DNA of 64,000 bases from Pycnopodia helianthoides (GCA_032158295.1 CM063260.1:11264767-11328766), one strand, 5' to 3'. Counted from the stretch's first letter, positions 22,928-33,475 are shown. Notes: generated by a model not told the origin, from the letters alone. Translations and numbers: made by a program.

Positions 22928-23126
22928 TTAAAGCAAAGTATACCTTTGATTTTTGGGACCGTTTGATTGCTTTCATTTTTCCATATCCACATTAATTTGA
23001 ATTGAAATATTTCTCAAAATGCTCTATATACTAACGAAAGTAGCTGTACAATGTACTTCTAACCCAGTACGTTTTTATTGCCATTAATTGTTTAGAGTGA
23101 TTACCAATCGTGTACCTTCCCTTTAA
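22928..23126 (+). mobile_element. MITE family D, internally deleted copy
   Basis: TTAA plus AGCAAAGTATACCTTTGATT is at the left and CGTGTACCTTCCCT plus TTAA at the right. At about 200 bases it is roughly half the length of full copies. Confidence 0.65.
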
Positions 23127-23215
23127 ACATTGTTTTTATCATTGCATTCAAAACTATTTTTGTCACAAAGTAAATTACTGTCCCCTTTGTTAAAAAGCGT
23201 TTAAATATTATTATT

Positions 23216-23683
23216 CAGGGGTGCGTTCCACTTGCGCAAACGTTGCCAACGTTTGCCAACAATTTCGAGTTGTGCGCTGCCAACGTTGGCGAACGTTAGC
23301 AACCATAGGCGAACGTATTTCTGGGGTGTTGGTGGGTGGTTAAAAAAAAATGGCGGACAGCATGAAGATAACCGAAAGGTTAATAGCAGACAATGTTTTT
23401 TTTCTTGTCACACGAAAACAATTGAAATTGTTTTTTTTTTTCAGTGGAGTTGAAATAGCAACTTAATTAGTTGATGTCGTGATGTATAAACGAGGACTAC
23501 AATATGCCAACACTAAAAGCCAACGCTACAAAAAAACACACTCCAGTGTCTCAATCTCCATTACAGTGCGCCGCCATTTTTTGAAGTGCGCAACCAAGCG
23601 TTCCACTCGGTCGCAAACAATTACAAACGTTTGCGCGAACGATTGCGATCTTTTTTCAAGCGCAAGTGGAACGCAGCCCTGAT
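23216..23683. mobile_element. DNA transposon fragment with GTGCGTTCCACTTGCGC termini
   Basis: TCAGGGGTGCGTTCCACTTG at the left pairs with CAAGTGGAACGCAGCCCTGA at the right. Sub-terminal GCGAACG/CAACGTT motifs repeat on both sides, and AATGGCGG near 23350 faces CCGCCATT near 23571. CAGGG ends recall hAT elements, but no 8-bp target duplication is visible. No transposase frame. Confidence 0.6.
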
Positions 23684-23826
23684 GTGCCTCGGGAGGAATC
23701 GAACACATGACGTTAAAAAAAAAAAAACATCTTCACACAAACTAAATCAAACATTTGTTGATGTTTTTATTTTTTTTCATTAAAACTTTTTCTCAAATAG
23801 AAAACACCACACACACAAAATGTTCG

Positions 23827-24186
23827 TTAAAGGTATTGTACACTTTTGGTAACAGCTCAAAATGAGTGTCCACATTTTGTGTGATTCAACATTATATGCA
23901 TGAACAAACAAACCTGGGAAAGTTTGAGCTCAATTGGTCATCGAGGTCACGAGAGAATAATGAAAAGAGACCTTATGTGTTTTCTGTTTTTTTTTCAAAC
24001 ATCGAGTTTTTATCACACGTGATAAAAACTATTGTTTTACTCATTTATCAGAAACGATAGCATTTTAGGCAGAACTATTTTAAGGAACCCTTTCTACCAT
24101 TACTTACTTTAAATCATGTAAGTTATGTGTGAATCTGTGAACATTTGTGTTTTTCGATCTTACCAATAGTGTACAGAGCCTTTTAA
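23827..24186 (-). mobile_element. MITE family B, copy 2
   Basis: TTAA plus AGGTATTGTACACTTTTGG is at the left and AGTGTACAGAGCCT plus TTTAA at the right. It is co-linear with the copy at 21459-21822 in the same orientation. Confidence 0.85.
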
Positions 24187-24452
24187 CAGGCATTGAAGTG
24201 AATAAATTCACGCAGAACGGAACGAAAAAGCCGATTATTTCAGCCGCAACGTAGACCAAAAGTACAGAAGCCACGACATAAATATTGGTATATAAAAAGC
24301 TAAATTCAAAAATTTGTGTTGCCTTTTTAGATCTCAGAATAATAATCGGTGACTATGAGAAAATGTCAAATGTTTATGAATATTAAATAAAAAGTTACGA
24401 GCCCAAATTCCATCAATGTTACAAGACGTTTCTATAAATAGGACATTATGTT

Positions 24453-24847
24453 TAAAAGGAACATTACAGAATTGGTAAGAAAAAAAACTTGTAAAATATA
24501 CTTTTTGATCACAGATTTACATAAAACTTACACGGTCTAATGATGATGATAGTAGAAAACATCCCTTGAAATATTTCTGTCTGAAATGCCATATTTGATG
24601 AGAAATGAATAAACTAATTTTCCGATTGGAGTGTATCGCTCAGCGAGCGTTTTATGCATTTGTTGAATCTATATGATTTCATGCAAATGTGTAATCGGTT
24701 TTTCACTATTTTCTCGTGACCCAGATGGCCGATCGATCTCAAACTTCTACAGGTTTGTCAGTTTATGTATATGGTGGATTACATAAAGTGCTTACACTGC
24801 CAGCAACTGTTTAGTTAGCAACAAACAATTCTGTAATGCTCCTTTAA
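24453..24847 (+). mobile_element. MITE family A
   Basis: TTAAAAGGAACATTACAG is at the left and CTGTAATGCTCCTTTAAA at the right. Internal blocks and length match the copy at 10818-11209 almost base for base. Confidence 0.88.
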
Positions 24848-25137
24848 ACACAAGTCACACGAGTCGTAGAAGTAAATGCTTTCTGAACCTACAAAACGCT
24901 TTTTCAGACCCAAACATCTATTAAACTCACCATTGTTTTTGTGCGGGCGAAAAGTGTACCCGTGATTGTTTACTGATGTGAGAAACCAACTATCACACAA
25001 AAAGTTAATACAGTGCAATGACTAGGTAACCTTATCCCAATCCTATCTGTACGTGTCTTACAACTTTGAGCGAGCGCCATGAGTGCCTTTTTGGCGGATA
25101 CCGGTGCTTTACAATAATCCATTATTATTTTATTGCT

Positions 25138-25475
25138 TAATAATAATAATATTCGGTTTTATATAGCGCTTTATACACCATGTCTCAAAGCGCTTCAAAC
25201 ATTATTACCCTAATCAGTGGGCTATTTCATTCCTTAAACCATCTCAGCTCCCTGGGGAGTATACAGCCTGTGCTGCCAAATATGTAGCGCACTAAGCTAG
25301 ATCAATCACAAGAACCATCTCTGCCCTCACAGGTACCCATTTACCCCTGGGTGGAGAGAAGCAATTATAGTAAAGTGTCTTGCTCAGGGACACAGGTGTC
25401 GAACCCACACTCAGCTGAACAGAAACACCAGAGCTTGAGTTCGGTGCTCCTATCCGCTCGGCCACGACACCCCAA
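25138..25475 (-). mobile_element. tRNA-derived SINE (family K), copy 2
   Basis: The minus-strand head is TGTCGTGGCCGAGCGGATAG. The B-box part is shortened to GGGTTCGACACC. The body carries CACTTTACTATAATTGCTTC, CCACCCAGGGGTAAATGG and CTCCCCAGGGAGCTGAG and ends GCGCTATATAAAACC then (ATT)n. It is diverged from copy 1, with a small deletion in the tRNA-like T-arm. Confidence 0.82.
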
Positions 25476-25820
25476 GTATGTAGCTTTACCAGTGTATGAT
25501 TAGGTCTTTACGTCACCGACTACATTTTCCCTCCACTTGTACGCGTAATATTACGTCATTTTAGTTAAACAATAGTAAACACAATTATTACCAAAACGCT
25601 TTCATTTGTTCAGCTGCCAAGCAAACTCCGCTTAAAACTACAAACATAAATACTACAATTAAGAGTTGAATGAAAACAGAAACAACAGGGCACAACTGTG
25701 CACCCTGAACAGAAATTAACAGACACTTGTTGAACAATGTCAACTGAGACACTTCTGGTGCACATCTTTTCTTTCCGCTAGTCTTCACTCCTCAAGGAAC
25801 GGAAATTGCAGCATCGTGTC

Positions 25821-26038
25821 TAGTCTTGATTGGCGCACCTCGTTTTTTTTAACGTAGTCGCCGATAGCGCAACACGAATTACTGGAGAAGAGATATCTGT
25901 ATCACACAAACATCTGGCCCCAAACTAACTGTTTTGATCTAGATTCGTAGACTTGCCCATACCAGTCCCTCCAAGCTAGTCGGTGTTGCGCGCTCTACCG
26001 GTGACTAATACAAAAAACAGCGTCGCCAATCAAGACTA
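25821..26038. mobile_element. MITE family H, copy 1 (TAGTCTTGATTGGCG ends)
   Basis: It begins TAGTCTTGATTGGCGCACC and ends GCGTCGCCAATCAAGACTA. The interior holds CACGAATTACTGGAGAAG, GATATCTGTATC and CTCTACCGGTG, shared with 62842-63041. Flanks CATCGTGTC and CGTCATGTT differ only by transitions at three of nine positions, consistent with an old 9-bp target duplication. Confidence 0.8.
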
Positions 26039-26075
26039 CGTCATGTTGAGCACAACCTCAATTCTCAGGGACCAA

Positions 26076-26224
26076 TATCAGAGCTGCTTATTAAAGTACA
26101 AGCAAATCATGCTTACCAGAATAAGGACACCTGCCAATAAAACCATGTCACATGTACCATCTGGGACAGGTATCCTGCTCATTTTTGCTTCGCAGAAAAC
26201 CGTTAAGCAATAGGCCCCAAATCG
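26076..26224. mobile_element. MITE family I, diverged copy
   Basis: It carries AGAGCTGCTTATTAAAGTAC, ATGCTTACCAGAATAAGG, CATGTCACATGTACC and GTTAAGCAATAGGCCCC. These are the same blocks in the same order as at 34917-35116. Confidence 0.6.
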
Positions 26225-26229
26225 GAGTC

Positions 26230-27300
26230 AACGACTGTTGGTGTTGTCTAAATTTCCATTTCAAACTATCTACAATAACATTATGTCAAACAAACAATGT
26301 GACTGATGACATCACAATGCACCAAAAAAAAAAAAAAAGAACCAGAGCCACGGGCTGCCTGGTGATCACATAAATTAATTGTGCACAGCTTAATTAGGAC
26401 AAAATAAACCTTGGAATATTTCTAAGAATGCCGAGTCCAATTTGTATCAACTTTGAGTTTTTCTTCTTCTTTTTGTCATCCCTTACAGACGGTCTCAATT
26501 TCATAGAACTGCCATAAAGCACAACAAAAATGCTGAAAATCACACGAGAGTCTTGTTTTATGTGTTTCCAGCCCACATTACGTGTATTGTGCACTGCCCG
26601 TGACTGGATCCCAGTCTCCCTTTGCTTGGCACGTATAGCATTTCCAGGCGTTATTTTCGGCTTAACACAGCTTAATGGCTTTGGGCCCCGATCATTGCCG
26701 GTCATTAGTCAATTTACATGTACGTACATAGAGACGATTTCCCTTGGAGTTAAAAAAGTGACAGACAATACAACTCCATTCATTTAATTAGTTGTTTTTT
26801 CATTAACTGTAAAGTACACAGCAGCTGGTGTGTGCCAATTGACCACAGCTGTGTGGCGCGTGAGAGTCAATTACGTTTTCAAGTGAGTTCAAGACGACTA
26901 TTATTAGTAGTATAGTAGAACAAGAAAACAAAAAAAGGCAAGCACAGTCTCCATGGTTGAGAAAACAACTTGACTGAGACATGTGTTTCATGTTAGAACA
27001 ACATTGCCAGACGGCACCTTGTACATTGTAGATTCCACATTTCTTTTCGCTATGAGGCTAGAGCGGTGAACCGAATTAAATTGTGCGGATAATTATATTA
27101 AGGGAAAACGAAGTAAAATTTAGTATTTAGATATGACTCACTATCAAAAGCCACACATTCTAAAAAAAAAAAGGGAAGGTGCTTGCTTTCTACCTTCCTG
27201 CCCACACGCCTTCCTGTGGTGAGGTTAAACATGGAGTCCAGTTTCAATGTTTAATATTACACGAGGGGTTCTTATGCTACGTACATGTATAAAAAGGCAC
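26230..27300. other. Intergenic, no supported gene
   Basis: Overlapping frames on both strands (85 and 103 codons near 26394-26787) show no domain. Their mutual overlap and an AAAAAGAAGAAG tract argue against coding. Confidence 0.35.
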
Positions 27301-27301
27301 A

Positions 27302-27465
27302 GGGGTCGATTTCACAAAACTCTTCCTAACTTAGGACTAGTCCTAGCAATGCTAAGAGATAGGACTAGTCCTAAGTTAGGACCAGTACTTAGGACTAGTC
27401 CTTTCTCTTAGCATTGCCTATAGGACTAGTCCTAAGTTAGGAAGAGTTTTGTGAAATCGACCCCC
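27302..27465. mobile_element. Near-perfect hairpin MITE (GGGGTCGATTTCAC ends)
   Basis: The outer 35 bases, GGGTCGATTTCACAAAACTC and on to TTAGGACTAGTCC, pair perfectly with the other end. Inside, AGGACTAGTCCTA is itself palindromic and occurs about four times. No ORF. The family resembles hairpin elements common in marine invertebrates. Confidence 0.8.
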
Positions 27466-27479
27466 AGTACACGTTTCGT

Positions 27480-27765
27480 AAATGACTCTGATGTAAATTA
27501 ATGGCAATAAAAACTTACATGGTAAGAAGAACAGCAGCTTTGGGTAGTTATAATGAATTTTGAGAAACTTTTTTACTACGGTTATGGAAAATATATCAAT
27601 TTTTATGCACCAAAATTTGAATCTGAGAAGCGTTTCTGTCACAAACGCTTCTCAGACTGTGTATTCCTAATGGGGAATATTCTTCCTGCGTGGAAATATT
27701 CGCTCCTGTTTTTCGGTGATATCTCAAAAACGCAACCACCTTTTGTGAAAGAAAGAAAGAAAAAA
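27480..27765 (-). mobile_element. MITE family D, partial copy
   Basis: Blocks AATGGCAATAAAAACTTACA, GGTAAGAAGAACAGCAGC, GAATCTGAGAAGCGTTTC and GATATCTCAAAAACGC are shared with 52344-52718. It ends in a GAAAGAAAG/poly-A tract at 27752-27778. Confidence 0.65.
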
Positions 27766-27869
27766 AAAAAAAAAAAAACCAAAACGTAGTACACACAGTG
27801 CGTATACAAAATGCGATGTACTTTGTGAACTAGATTCATCAAAAAAACATTTTTTCATAATTTTATTTC

Positions 27870-28272
27870 TTGTTGATGCCCACAATTTTTATTCTATTCT
27901 TTGTATACTTCTTTTGTTTGCTTTGCGTGAAAACATTCACGGCACGTGTTGAAAATGTGTTACCATGTTTCAAAATGGCGTCCACTGGCTTCAACGAACG
28001 CAAGCAACCCGCTATCCAGTCTGTACACCATAGAGACTGTGTGGTTAAGTCTGACCATTGCAAAGTATAAAATGACCAGCTATGGTTCCGTGTTTCTAGG
28101 ATAAATTGTCAAAAAAAAGGGGGGGGGGAAATGACTACTGATTCCCTGTCGAAAAAGTCATATTATTTCAAATCAACATTCAGTGTAACTTTCTAAAAAA
28201 ATACATTACATTATCTATAAATACAAATATAAAAGCAGTTCAATCACACAAGAACAACAACAACCAGTCACG
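27870..28272. other. Intergenic, nothing recognised
   Basis: No supported ORF. One G-run lies at about 28120-28128. Confidence 0.35.
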
Positions 28273-28275
28273 CAG

Positions 28276-28470
28276 CGCAAGCGTATCGTTCTCTGACGTC
28301 AACGTTTCCTCATACAATGTTAAAAGCGGCTTCCACTTTAAAAATTTATAAAATCATCCACACAAGTTTTTCGCAAGCGTATCATTCTATGACGTCAACG
28401 TTTCCTCATACGCCATGTTAAAAGCGGCTTCCACTTTAAAAATTTATAAAATCATCCACACAAGTTTTTA
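28276..28470. repeat. 97-bp tandem duplication
   Basis: Two copies start at 28276 and 28373, each with CGCAAGCGTATC, TGACGTCAACGTTTCCTCAT and AAAGCGGCTTCCACTTT. They differ at only a few positions. Confidence 0.8.
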
Positions 28471-28628
28471 AAAGAAGTAGTCATCATGAAAATAAATATT
28501 TGTTTCTACTTTAGTGTTATTTCCCCCCCCCCCTTGCTTAATTTGATCAGTCCACAGTGTTGCCGACTTTCAGTAAGACTGGTCCCCTGTCTTTATCCGC
28601 AGGATAAGGACAGGCACCAGTCCATGTA

Positions 28629-28788
28629 CGTTAGCCCAAACATCTGACGTCACACATCCAATCAACGACTGAATGGGATGCGAGGTCAAAGGCGTGTTTG
28701 TCAGCAGGATCCCTCCAAACGCCCAAAGCCGGTCTCTGGCGTTATTCACGAGCCTTGTAGTGTGACGTCAGATGTTCGGGCTAACCAT
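28629..28788. repeat. Inverted repeat downstream of the GT31 gene
   Basis: GTTAGCCCAAACATCTGACG at the left faces CGTCAGATGTTCGGGCTAAC at the right, with about 110 bases between. Both arms contain TGACGTCA-type motifs. It is probably a small DNA element. Confidence 0.6.
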
Positions 28789-29049
28789 CGCCGAGGACGT
28801 CAAACATGACGCATACGCCCAGCGCGCACACAACTCTCTTGGTTGACCCCCGGTGAGGGCGCTGTTTGGGTCTTGTGACGTCATGTTCAAGGGGTATTGT
28901 TTTTCCCAGTACATTGTTTTGTATTCTTTCATCCCTACACTGTTCACGAGGCTCCTGATGTTTTGGCTCAAAAACAACCTTGTGTCAATGGTCGAGTGAA
29001 GCAAGTATTCTTGTGGTCAGTGACTTCATCAAACAGCCGTCATCTCATG

Positions 29050-30717
29050 CTATACAACCGTTACATTGTTTAATTTTTGCACATATCTCCAGACCTTGAC
29101 AATGTTTTCTATGTTCTTCTCCTTGTCCTCACCAAGGTGGAAGGTGATGCTCTTGCCGATCTTAAGAAGAGTATCTGGTTCGTTTTCATAATTTAGGTAC
29201 GTTTCGTACTTACTGTTGAACTTGGGTTCTACGTGCAGCCTGTTCATAATTATGCCGATGAAGGCGTCCTCCCACGGCAAAAAACCAACCTTGAACGATT
29301 CCTTGTATATCGGACCGGCTAGGTCGCCGGATATGAGGTACGCTGGTCCGTTGAGGTACGGGGGGTACTTATCCTTAGGGTACATATCCTTCGATGTATA
29401 CCATTTACTTTTCTTATTGCGGATTGGCTCTGTGATGTCTTTGAGGTTGCCCTCGGCGAGGCTGTGCACAGGGGCGCTGTCAATGCGATCGGCTAGATTG
29501 TACAAATTGACGAACATGTCGATGTCCATTTTCACGACGAACCGCGCGTTGGGGCAGAACTCGGAGGCCCACCTCAACCCCATGAGCGTCTTGAGCGTGA
29601 GGTTGTAGTACGAGTCGGTGAAATTCTGCTGGATGATGTCGTGGTGTTCGTCGTCCTCTTTCTGGATACTCTCCTGGTAGGTGGAACCTTTCTGGCCGAG
29701 CAGGAACATCGTCACGAACTTCTTGCCCTTGACGTCCTTGGCGCCTCCCCACGTCTCGCGGATGCGGGACCGCATGACGCTGTCCCCCGGTGCGGTGAAC
29801 ACCAGGCACAGCGCGTCCACGAGACCGTCGGTGTTCGCCCCTTCCCGGCACGCCTTCGCGTTGCTGATGGTGAAATCGAACATGCCGGGATTCTGACTGA
29901 CGGACGCCGGATGCACTTTTTCCGGCTCCTCCTTTGGTTTCCGCTTGGACTTTTTCTCTACTTTTAGTTTGTTCGACTTCTCAAGCTGCTGTTGCGCTAT
30001 CTTCTCCTGTCGCAATTTTTCCTCTTCGATAAACTTTTCTTTGACATCTTTCTGCTCCTGTTTCTCCTCGAGCTGACGTGAAAGTCTGTCCTCTAATTCC
30101 TTTCGGAGCTGGATAAGTTTATCAGTTTTTTCCTTCTGCTCTCTAAACAGTACTTCTTCCTTCAACGTTTTCTCTTCCAAGTCTTTCAGCTTTTGCTGGA
30201 CGGCTTCAAGTTTGGTAAAATTCCCTTGCTCTGCTTCGGCGATTTCTTTCACAATTTTTGAAGTGTCGTTTATAAGGGAAAACGAACTTCCCCTTGAGGA
30301 ATCTTTAGGTGTATATAAACCGTTCGCTAGTGCGGGACGAGTTACATTCTGAACACTGTCTACCCTCTTGCTGTCATTACGACGCAATTCAACGGGTGGC
30401 TGCGTTGCGGGCCCCCCGTGCAGTTCTTCCTCTCCGCCTCCCCGCTTCTCCGGACTGTACGATGCATAGAGGGCACACGGGCAGACGGCAGCAGCAGCAG
30501 CAGCAGCAGAGTGTTCTTCCCTCACCGTCCCCTGGATCACCTGTGTTCTTTCCCCCACCATCCACAGAATGGTGCCCGTCCATAACACAAAAAGCACGGC
30601 GGGGAGCTTGCCTACACGTCGCATGGTGCACCTTGCCCTCCCACAACGAGTTGAAGACACTAGATTCGGATAAAAACATTTAGAAAGAACAAACTCATTA
30701 ATGAACTTCACGAACAT
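29050..30717 (-). CDS. GT31 beta-1,3-galactosyltransferase-like type II membrane protein
   Basis: This single-exon frame runs to 555 residues from the first Met. Met32 (its ATG at 30624-30622, in an ACCATG context) directly precedes GKLPAVLFVLWTGTILWM and is the more likely start, giving a short basic cytosolic tail, one signal anchor (about 36-55) and a lumenal C-terminus of 524 residues in all. The stem (about 60-280) has an Ala run (71-77), then a long charged helical segment (about 155-265) likely to form a coiled coil. The catalytic domain shows RIRETWG (318-324), the DxD metal site DID in KMDIDMFVN (398-400), YPPYLNGPAYLISGD (451-465) and PWEDAFIG (481-488), all GT31 hallmarks. N-x-S/T sites include N114, N124, N150, N166, N365, N372 and N551. 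The family transfers Gal or GlcNAc in beta-1,3 linkage in the Golgi. The exact donor and acceptor cannot be read from sequence. Confidence 0.92.
   Translation of the reverse strand: MFVKFINEFVLSKCFYPNLVSSTRCGRARCTMRRVGKLPAVLFVLWTGTILWMVGERTQVIQGTVREEHSAAAAAAAVCPCALYASYSPEKRGGGEEELHGGPATQPPVELRRNDSKRVDSVQNVTRPALANGLYTPKDSSRGSSFSLINDTSKIVKEIAEAEQGNFTKLEAVQQKLKDLEEKTLKEEVLFREQKEKTDKLIQLRKELEDRLSRQLEEKQEQKDVKEKFIEEEKLRQEKIAQQQLEKSNKLKVEKKSKRKPKEEPEKVHPASVSQNPGMFDFTISNAKACREGANTDGLVDALCLVFTAPGDSVMRSRIRETWGGAKDVKGKKFVTMFLLGQKGSTYQESIQKEDDEHHDIIQQNFTDSYYNLTLKTLMGLRWASEFCPNARFVVKMDIDMFVNLYNLADRIDSAPVHSLAEGNLKDITEPIRNKKSKWYTSKDMYPKDKYPPYLNGPAYLISGDLAGPIYKESFKVGFLPWEDAFIGIIMNRLHVEPKFNSKYETYLNYENEPDTLLKIGKSITFHLGEDKEKNIENIVKVWRYVQKLNNVTVV
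30488..30511. repeat. GCA/GCT trinucleotide repeat coding poly-Ala
   Basis: About seven GCA units on the plus strand read as Ala codons in the GT31 stem, so length variation would change only the stem. Confidence 0.75.
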
Positions 30718-30955
30718 CCTGTTGGTACAAAATTAACGGAGTGTCTGTGTTAGAGGTATAGGGAACATGCATGAATCAAATGAACTGTATGTCTTAACAT
30801 GAGAACAAAGCTGGTCATTCGTTTACAATTTGATATCGAACACACCGCTTTATGACACTGGGTTTCCGACCACAATCGTATACATTTAGGCCACACTTGG
30901 TGTCAGAAATAACGGCATGGCAATTACTATGGATGACTGGGGTTCAATACTGTTT
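30718..30955. other. Upstream side of the GT31 gene
   Basis: No core promoter motif is convincing and no ORF is present. Confidence 0.3.
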
Positions 30956-31099
30956 GTTATACCACGGTAATAGATTGTGAAGTTTTATTGGTCGAGAACC
31001 AATCACGTGATGTGGTACAAAGACGCTTGTTATACCACGGTAATAGATTGTGAAGTATTATTGGTCGAGAACCAATCACGTGATGTGGTAAAAAGACGC
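30956..31099. repeat. 72-bp tandem duplication
   Basis: Two near-identical units carry TTATACCACGGTAATAGATTG, TTATTGGTCGAGAACCAATC and CACGTGATGTGGTA. Each also contains the small hairpin GATTGG-like/CCAATC. Confidence 0.8.
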
Positions 31100-31112
31100 A
31101 TGTACCATGGCT

Positions 31113-31298
31113 AGCAAGGCCAACAATCCATGCGTTGTGCATATTAAATGCGTAGTGCGCAATGCGTAAAAATGTAAATACACGCGTATTGCGTACTGCG
31201 TTATCCGTTTAGGATGTGCATTGCTTTAGCGTGTTTTTATCATTTTCAAGGATTGCGCACGACGCATTACGCACAGCGCATGGATTGTTGGCCTTGCT
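31113..31298. mobile_element. Hairpin element with AGCAAGGCCAACAATCCATG ends
   Basis: The first 22 bases are the exact complement of the last 22 (CATGGATTGTTGGCCTTGCT). The interior is rich in TGCGTA/TACGCA and partly self-complementary. Confidence 0.7.
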
Positions 31299-31424
31299 TT
31301 GATTATAACACCCCTTACAAATATTCTGCCTTTTGATTGGTTTAGAGCGCGTCACATGATATGTCTTAGTTTTACTAGAAACCGCGCGCGGTACTATCAC
31401 ACGGCCGCCGATGTACATGTACTA

Positions 31425-31905
31425 TTATACACATATGGACTGGCAATGAGGTCACTAGAGCACGTCTATTCCCCTCGGGCCTGTGAGTGACCAGAAGAGG
31501 GACCTATTTCCCTCGGCCTTCGGGAAGTAGGTCCCTCTTCTGGTCACTCACAGGCCCGAGGGGGGATAGACGAGCTCTAGTGACCGAATCATGGCAGTCC
31601 ATATGTGTTTTATAACACAACTCGGTCCAAAATATGAAATAAGAAAAGAAACTACCGTAATCCGATCCAGACGCCGCCTTTTTTCTTTTTAAGATGAGCC
31701 TGGTAACCTCTTGAGGGCGCTGTAACCAGTCAAAAATTGAAAGACTATTGCCCGCTTCGGGAACTATTTCCCGCAAACTACGCGCGTGCGATGTCTAGTT
31801 CATGGTTGTGCAAATCTCATGCACTAGCCTATAATAGTTCATCCCACGTGACCGTGTTTCAGCCAACCAGAATACAGAACTAGCAAGAGGTGTGTCATAA
31901 TCAAC
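31425..31905 (-). mobile_element. Element G, copy 2, uninterrupted
   Basis: This is the reverse complement of 14711-15310 without the nested MITE. One end is a long hairpin (31430-31612) in which CACATATGGACTGGCA, GTCACTAGAGC and CCTCGGGCCTGTGAGTGACC each face their complement. It serves as the empty-site control for the insertion at 14816-15049. Confidence 0.7.
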
Positions 31906-32220
31906 GATAGCCTAGCAACCGATGTACTAGTGCATGGATACCCTGGTACTCTGACTACATTGACTTCAAACATTGATTTAAACGAGCTGCTTGACAACCT
32001 CGAACCAGATGTAATGAACAAAATATGTGCACTTGATATACGGTTTAGAGAACGAACGTAACAGCAGTAGTCTGGTACACCCTCTTATTTTGTCGAAACT
32101 CGGTATTTCAAGGTACGATTTTACAGTTCTTGTTTGACGATTGATTTCCACGTACGTAAAGTTTGTGTGAATTCATTTTGTTAAAGTATACAGATAGAAT
32201 CAAAGAAAGAGGTGTTATAA

Positions 32221-32385
32221 AACAAATATTGACTGCTTTGTCTCGTGGCGTAGTAAAACTAGTCACTCTCGGTGTTCCCGGAGCCGCCTATCTTCCCTCG
32301 GCTTCGCCTCGGGAAGATAAGCTGCTCCGGGGATCACCTCGAGTGACTAGTTTTACTATGCCACTCGAAGCAGTCAATATTTGTA
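32221..32385. mobile_element. Hairpin element
   Basis: AAATATTGACTGCTT, GTAGTAAAACTAGTCACTC and CTTCCCTCGGC at the left face GAGTGACTAGTTTTACTATG and AAGCAGTCAATATTT at the right. The centre is near 32303, with arms of roughly 75 bases. Confidence 0.75.
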
Positions 32386-32526
32386 TACTATTTCAACGAT
32401 CCGCCAATGTTGTTATAAAATGTTCGCCACTGTTCGTCTGCTTATTAAACTGTGCCAATTTCGTCGCAACATTGTTTGCAGATGACAACAGTTTGCCTCC
32501 AAAGAAGAGGCATCTATTACCGTGGT

Positions 32527-32640
32527 AACAGCTATTGCACGCTGTGATGGGGTCCATGGGTTTTGTACACCCCCACCCCTCGGGTGCCATTTGCCCCCTC
32601 GGGTGTAAACACCATGGACCCATCATAGTGTGCAACAATT
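32527..32640. mobile_element. Small hairpin element
   Basis: GCTATTGCACGCTGTGATGG and GTCCATGG at the left face CCATGGACCCATCATAGTG and TGCAACAATTG at the right. CCCTCGGGTG occurs twice in the loop. Confidence 0.6.
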
Positions 32641-32659
32641 GTATAGTGCTAGCGGCACT

Positions 32660-32891
32660 CTATAGATAGTTCCCAGTAGACGCCATCTTTGCGGGCAAAT
32701 TGCCCGTTGGCTTGCAGGTGCGTCAAACGCTCAACTTATTAACGCAGCCGCGTTGTTCACTGACCAATCCTGCAATGAGTTTCGAGAAATGCGCGCGTGT
32801 TGCACGCCGTTCTCACACGAAACGCACGACTGTTTGTTCTAAACTGCCCGTAAAGATGGCCGATTTACGTCATACTGCAACCTATCTATAG
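32660..32891 (+). mobile_element. MITE family J, copy 1
   Basis: CTATAGATAGTTCCCAGTAG is at the left and CTGCAACCTATCTATAG at the right. Both ends also carry a GGCCATCTTTACGGGCA-type sub-terminal inverted repeat. A 63-codon open frame spans it and is also open in copy 2 (51421-51194), but it shows no domain and may only reflect sequence similarity. Confidence 0.7.
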
Positions 32892-33159
32892 ACCACCATG
32901 TAACCCTCCTCCTTTTCTTTTACTATAGTGACCTTGTACATTCCAGGGACTTTCTTGCAGGCAAGGTGATGCACTGGTCATAAGAGAAATCTTGCATTTG
33001 GTGTCATAATTTCCAAATCAATAATATTGAAGAGTTATGAAAGTGAAAGCTCTAATAAAAGAGAAGTGTTTTGCCATTTTTTTTTGCCCTGCAGTAAGTC
33101 CAGGCCCCGAGGCCCAGCTCTTTTGTAAATATGTGACACAACAGGTTACATGGTCTATA
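32887..33159 (-). mobile_element. Family E element, diverged copy
   Basis: TATAGACC...CATG at the left, GACCTTGTACATTC, TCTTGCAGGCAAG, GTGTCATAATTTCC and GTTATGAAAGTGAAAGCT match 60556-60891 in order. It ends ACATGGTCTATA. It abuts family J directly, overlapping its terminal TATAG. Confidence 0.65.
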
Positions 33160-33400
33160 AATACTAACATTCTACTACTAGAGGAAGTTGTGCACTTAAT
33201 CGTTTAGCAGTCGGTCTGCACAGTGAATTCTCGAAATCTGTGGAATTTGACTCAGCTTAATGCTGTTTACATTTCCTCTTGCATTCAAAGAAATCGTAGT
33301 ATTATGAAACAGTTAACATTGCAGGTGTTGTTTGTTTAAAATGAACACTGAGAATTCCCAGACAGACAACAAACGAAAGCTTTAGACCCCCCCCCAAAAA
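33155..33400 (+). repeat. Family F repeat, copy 1
   Basis: TAGAGGAAGTTGTGCACTTA, TCAAAGAAATCGTAGTATTA, ACAGTTAACATTGCAG and AGACAGACAACAAACGAAAG, followed by a C-run then an A-run, recur at 38335-38575. Confidence 0.7.
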
Positions 33401-33475
33401 AAAATAAAAATAAAAATAAAATAATCTACGAATTTATTGCAAAATAAAAAGGGGGACATATTACATCCCAGTCAC

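Noticed and set aside
29480..29851. Arg-rich 123-codon frame inside the GT31 gene
   Set aside because: Same-strand frame shadow of the GC-rich catalytic region; the main frame carries all GT31 motifs.
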